Shown one piece after another: positions 61,235 to 64,000 of a stretch of 64,000 bases of DNA (the stretch's first letter is position 1; each line of letters starts with the position of its first letter). Source of the DNA: Pseudocercospora fijiensis CIRAD86 (Eukaryota > Ascomycota > Dothideomycetes > Mycosphaerellales > Mycosphaerellaceae); NCBI RefSeq assembly GCF_000340215.1, contig NW_006921533.1:3398273-3462272 (forward strand), given 5' to 3'. Made by a program: the position numbers and the translations under genes. The notes under the pieces were generated by a model, which was not told the origin of the DNA, did not search any database, and saw nothing but the letters and a program-made list of their open reading frames with translations.

Positions 61235-62206
61235 ACGTAGATGGACGAGCAGAAGAGATAGGATGAATTATGGATATGGACGACTAGTCATGACCAAGGT
61301 TTCGGTTCTTCATTCAATACAGACACCACTTGATTCGACATGACTTCGGACTCCCACTTGACAGACTGATATAAAAGCCACAAAATGACGATAGCCAAAG
61401 CAAATGGACCTTGCAGTCTGAATTTACATATTGAATCTATTCGATCAAGCAGCAAGCGTGCTGGGCGTCTGAGTATTGGTATTATTGATAACTCCGCTAT
61501 GCTACCGGACTCTGCTGCTTGCCCGACGTTATCCCATATTTTGAGCAAGCTTGATCAAATTATAATGTGTTGATGCATAGTGAAGGAATCATCGAGCTTC
61601 TCGTAAGTGCACTCTACTTATTGCCAGAGGTTCGGAAGGGTGGCACAATGCCCGGAACACAGTGACGGTTAGCCAAAGGCGGGTTTGTAAATTATTACAA
61701 GGCCCTACAACAAAAGAGCTCCTCCACTCTTATGTTTAACCCATCTCTCGGAGTTCTTTTCACTCCCCAATGATTCTGGGGCGGATGCGTTCCTTGGTAT
61801 GCAGGATTCTCGTCGGCCGTAACTAGTTCAGCTCTGTCAGCCTTGGGTTCTCAGCCGCACTCCACACTTTGTGTAACATTGCCAACCGTGTAAGAGTCCA
61901 GGTTTTGCTTCCTGCCTGTAGAATTTCACATCAATAGCATCAATCCAAATTATGCTTTCAGTCAAACACTCGATTGCCAGGAGTCCACATCTTCTGAGCG
62001 ATCCTACGCTCGAGCAGAAGCTCTCTCAGCAAGGTAAGACATCCCAAGAGCGAGGGCATCGGCGCAGGCTCCACAGAAGAGAGTCTAGAGGATGAAATCG
62101 CCTGCATTTGCCGGGTTGTGCTCGTGCTTCGTGCTTCAATGCCGTACTCGCGAGGCAGGCGTTCGCGAAGTGTCCAAGCTGACGATCGCGCACTCTAGTA
62201 CATGAT
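61235..62206. other. Intergenic region
   Basis: Nearly 1 kb downstream of the I9 inhibitor gene and upstream of the ORF at 62207. ORFs here are short and unremarkable. No RNA gene recognised; an unseen 5' exon of the next gene may lie in its right part. Confidence 0.4.
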
Positions 62207-62596
62207 ATGGTCAATGCCATAAATGATAGAGACTTCGACTCAAGATCACAGCCCTGGACGCGAACCACACGCGACTTTGTAGCTTCTACTTGTTTTGCTG
62301 AGTTGCCGCCCAAGACCACAAATCTGGAAGACTTCTTGCATTTTATGCAATGGTACACCTCTTTCAATCCGACGTACAAGCTCCACGTCAGAGATATCGG
62401 AGTCACGTTGAATGATAAAGGGAGCAAGGCTGGTCTCTTTGTAAATTTTGCAATTGCTGGTACACCCGCAGGCACGATTAGATATAGTGTCGGGCTTTTG
62501 CAGTGCGAGAAGATGCTGGGAAAGTGGTACTATACAAAGTACCAATGCCTTCCTGGTTTGGTATATGAAGACCAGGACAGTTGCGGTGGATTTTGA
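62207..62596 (+). CDS. Uncharacterised protein, possibly SnoaL/NTF2-fold
   Basis: 129 aa from the ATG at 62207, with an in-frame stop about 40 bp upstream. It begins MVNAINDRDFDSRSQPWTRT, then FLHFMQWYTSFNPTYKLHVR, DIGVTLNDKG and GTIRYSVGLLQCEKMLGKWY, and ends QDSCGGF. The opening (a helix with INDRDFD) followed by alternating beta-like segments resembles SnoaL-like polyketide-cyclase-fold proteins of fungi, but this is a weak resemblance. An upstream exon cannot be excluded. No catalytic residues can be assigned. Confidence 0.5.
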   Translation: MVNAINDRDFDSRSQPWTRTTRDFVASTCFAELPPKTTNLEDFLHFMQWYTSFNPTYKLHVRDIGVTLNDKGSKAGLFVNFAIAGTPAGTIRYSVGLLQCEKMLGKWYYTKYQCLPGLVYEDQDSCGGF

Positions 62597-62733
62597 CGTG
62601 CTGTGGGACTTGCAGTGGTGTGTTGCAGTTGGAGAATGGAGGCTCAAATCAGTATCCACTTTTCCAGACCCCACATTCAAATCCATATTGCTGTTCACTT
62701 GACTGCTGCCGTTGACTTGACTCTGTACGCGCC

Positions 62734-64000
62734 ATGGAGATTACACAGTTTGTCGCCAGCCACCGCGAGGCACTGCTCATCGGCGACTACAATAAATACC
62801 GAACACAGCTTTCGCGTCAGCTGCTCGCGACTCGGAAGACACTTGGCCGAGCCACGAACAAAAGAGAGAAATTCGCCGCGAAACCGGTGACGGCAGAAGA
62901 CGTTGGCAACAAGCATGAATTCTTACATCTGTTGTTGCTCACATCCGAGCGAGCATGGGCACATGCGATGCACTTGAAGACCACTCATGCCGGCGATGCT
63001 AGTGGGAAAGGATTGACTGGGTCAACACGAAGCCATTTGATTTCCAGGCTGAGCAAAGCGGCAAAGACGGCGCAGCAGATTGTCGGTCTACTAAGAGAGC
63101 AGAGCGCCAAGGCTAGTGCGCAGGATGTGCTGGAGGCACGAGCATATCATGCAACTTTGGCAGGCTCGGAGGAATTTGAGAAGCAGTCGGGAGGACAGCG
63201 GCCGGACGAGGATCGAGAGCGAGGCTGGCAGTCATGTCTGCGCAGCTATTCCCTGGCAAGAGTTGTGTACGCTGCACTACTGGAAAAGGACAAGAAGGAG
63301 ATTTACAGAGAAATCATCACGGGCACTGTGGATCCAACCATCCGATATGCCGCATATCAAGCACGTTTATCGCGGACAATCGCCATTCCGACAGTAGCAA
63401 AGCGATATTTTCCCAAAGACGACAAAGAGCTGGTTGCCGAGGTCGAGAAGATCCACCAGTATGCACTCAAAGACAAACCTGCGCCAAAGGACGACGCCGA
63501 TAAGCAGACCGCACCTCAGGAAATCCCGATTAGCGTCAATTGGAGAGGCCGCAAAGCAAACATCGTGGATGCCTCGATAGGACAAGCTTTGGCCAATGTG
63601 ACCGCTGCTGAAGCCAAGCTCCGCGCTTATCTATCTGCGAATGCCACAGTTGCATCTCGTGATAAGGCTGCTGCATACGATGAGGTCCTTAATGCGTCTC
63701 AGGATGCTGCAGATGCTGCTAAGTCAGCTACCGACGACTTGGAGAAGGAGCGCGTGGATGAGGGCGATGCGCGGATGCAAGATCTTCGCGTGACAAGCCT
63801 TTCGGTCAATTATGATTTGGTATCCTGGCGCGTTGGGAGATATCGAACCCTCATAGGAGAGGACGACGGCTTGACCTTCGAGGCCGAGCAGCAGAAAAGG
63901 CCATCGAGAGCACGCAAGGATGGCACGGAGCATCCCGAGAAGGAGGAGCCAAGAGGGAGAAGGCTCGCAAGGTTGAGAGAGCGTACGGTCTTATACGATG
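62734..64000 (+). CDS. SRP68: Signal recognition particle subunit SRP68 (3' end outside window)
   Basis: The frame is open without a stop from the ATG at 62734 to the window end, 422 codons so far, with no intron seen. It starts MEITQFVASHREALLIGDYN followed by KYRTQLSRQLLATRKTLGRA, the RNA-binding N-terminal domain of SRP68, then HEFLHLLLLTSERAWAHAMH and RLSKAAKTAQQIVGLL tetratricopeptide-like helices. Further on come SLARVVYAALLEKDKKEIYR, DPTIRYAAYQARLSRT and VNWRGRKANIVDASIGQAL, all typical of the family. SRP68 pairs with SRP72 on the SRP RNA to arrest and target ribosomes making secretory proteins. Roughly the last third of the expected protein is missing. Confidence 0.93.
   Translation, partial: MEITQFVASHREALLIGDYNKYRTQLSRQLLATRKTLGRATNKREKFAAKPVTAEDVGNKHEFLHLLLLTSERAWAHAMHLKTTHAGDASGKGLTGSTRSHLISRLSKAAKTAQQIVGLLREQSAKASAQDVLEARAYHATLAGSEEFEKQSGGQRPDEDRERGWQSCLRSYSLARVVYAALLEKDKKEIYREIITGTVDPTIRYAAYQARLSRTIAIPTVAKRYFPKDDKELVAEVEKIHQYALKDKPAPKDDADKQTAPQEIPISVNWRGRKANIVDASIGQALANVTAAEAKLRAYLSANATVASRDKAAAYDEVLNASQDAADAAKSATDDLEKERVDEGDARMQDLRVTSLSVNYDLVSWRVGRYRTLIGEDDGLTFEAEQQKRPSRARKDGTEHPEKEEPRGRRLARLRERTVLYD

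Overview
The window is nuclear DNA of a filamentous ascomycete. Genes are compact, with 50-100 nt introns (GT..AG, one probable GC..AG), and the homologues are typical of Pezizomycotina (PEX4, LSm4 with an RGG tail, DAL5-type MFS, fungal rhodopsin-like membrane protein, AIM32, CYC2). An AT-rich island with a repeat-induced point mutation (RIP) signature and the overall protein flavour suggest Dothideomycetes, perhaps Mycosphaerellales; the class is an inference and the species is unknown. Most of the window is ordinary housekeeping sequence rather than a secondary-metabolite or defence cluster.

Layout. 0.4-6.4 kb: an eIF4E class II cap-binding protein, a carnitine acetyltransferase and mitochondrial malate dehydrogenase. 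6.6-10.2 kb: a long Pro/Thr-repeat protein fused to NmrA-like sequence whose 5' part holds two in-frame TAG codons. 10.4-13.4 kb: two uncharacterised genes, one a single-pass membrane protein. 13.6-16.8 kb: a gene-free AT island built from 12-bp satellites and mutated sister repeats. 17-25 kb: LSm4, the exocyst subunit Sec5 with a long in-frame ORF behind its stop, and NAD-isocitrate dehydrogenase subunit 2. 25-30 kb: a conserved protein split by an in-frame TAG, a second AT-rich patch with a 100-N assembly gap, a tandem pair of paralogous unknown proteins, and an MFS transporter pseudogene. 29.7-38 kb: PEX4, a rhodopsin-like membrane protein, glucosidase I, an MMTAG2-like RS protein and a phosphatidylserine decarboxylase pseudogene. 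38-64 kb: a full ABCA transporter, an MFS remnant, CYC2-like reductase, TAD3, ORC5, AIM32, an enoyl-CoA isomerase, a BTB protein, acid sphingomyelinase, BMS1, a proteinase inhibitor I9 protein and SRP68 (cut by the window end).

How the genes connect. There is no operon-like logic, but carnitine acetyltransferase, PEX4 and the enoyl-CoA isomerase all belong to peroxisomal fatty-acid/acetyl-unit metabolism, and each has CCTCGG (the FarA/FarB-type fatty-acid response core) close upstream; malate dehydrogenase and IDH2 use the resulting acetyl units in mitochondria. Pseudogenes and suspected broken genes lie mainly around the AT-rich patches and among transporter or lipid genes.

Limits. Exon joins were made by eye from splice signals, reading phase and remembered family features; no search was run. 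I found no rRNA, tRNA, CRISPR or intact transposon. No clearly novel system was seen. The observations most worth following are the in-frame TAG loci, the Sec5 read-on ORF and the repeat structure of the AT island.
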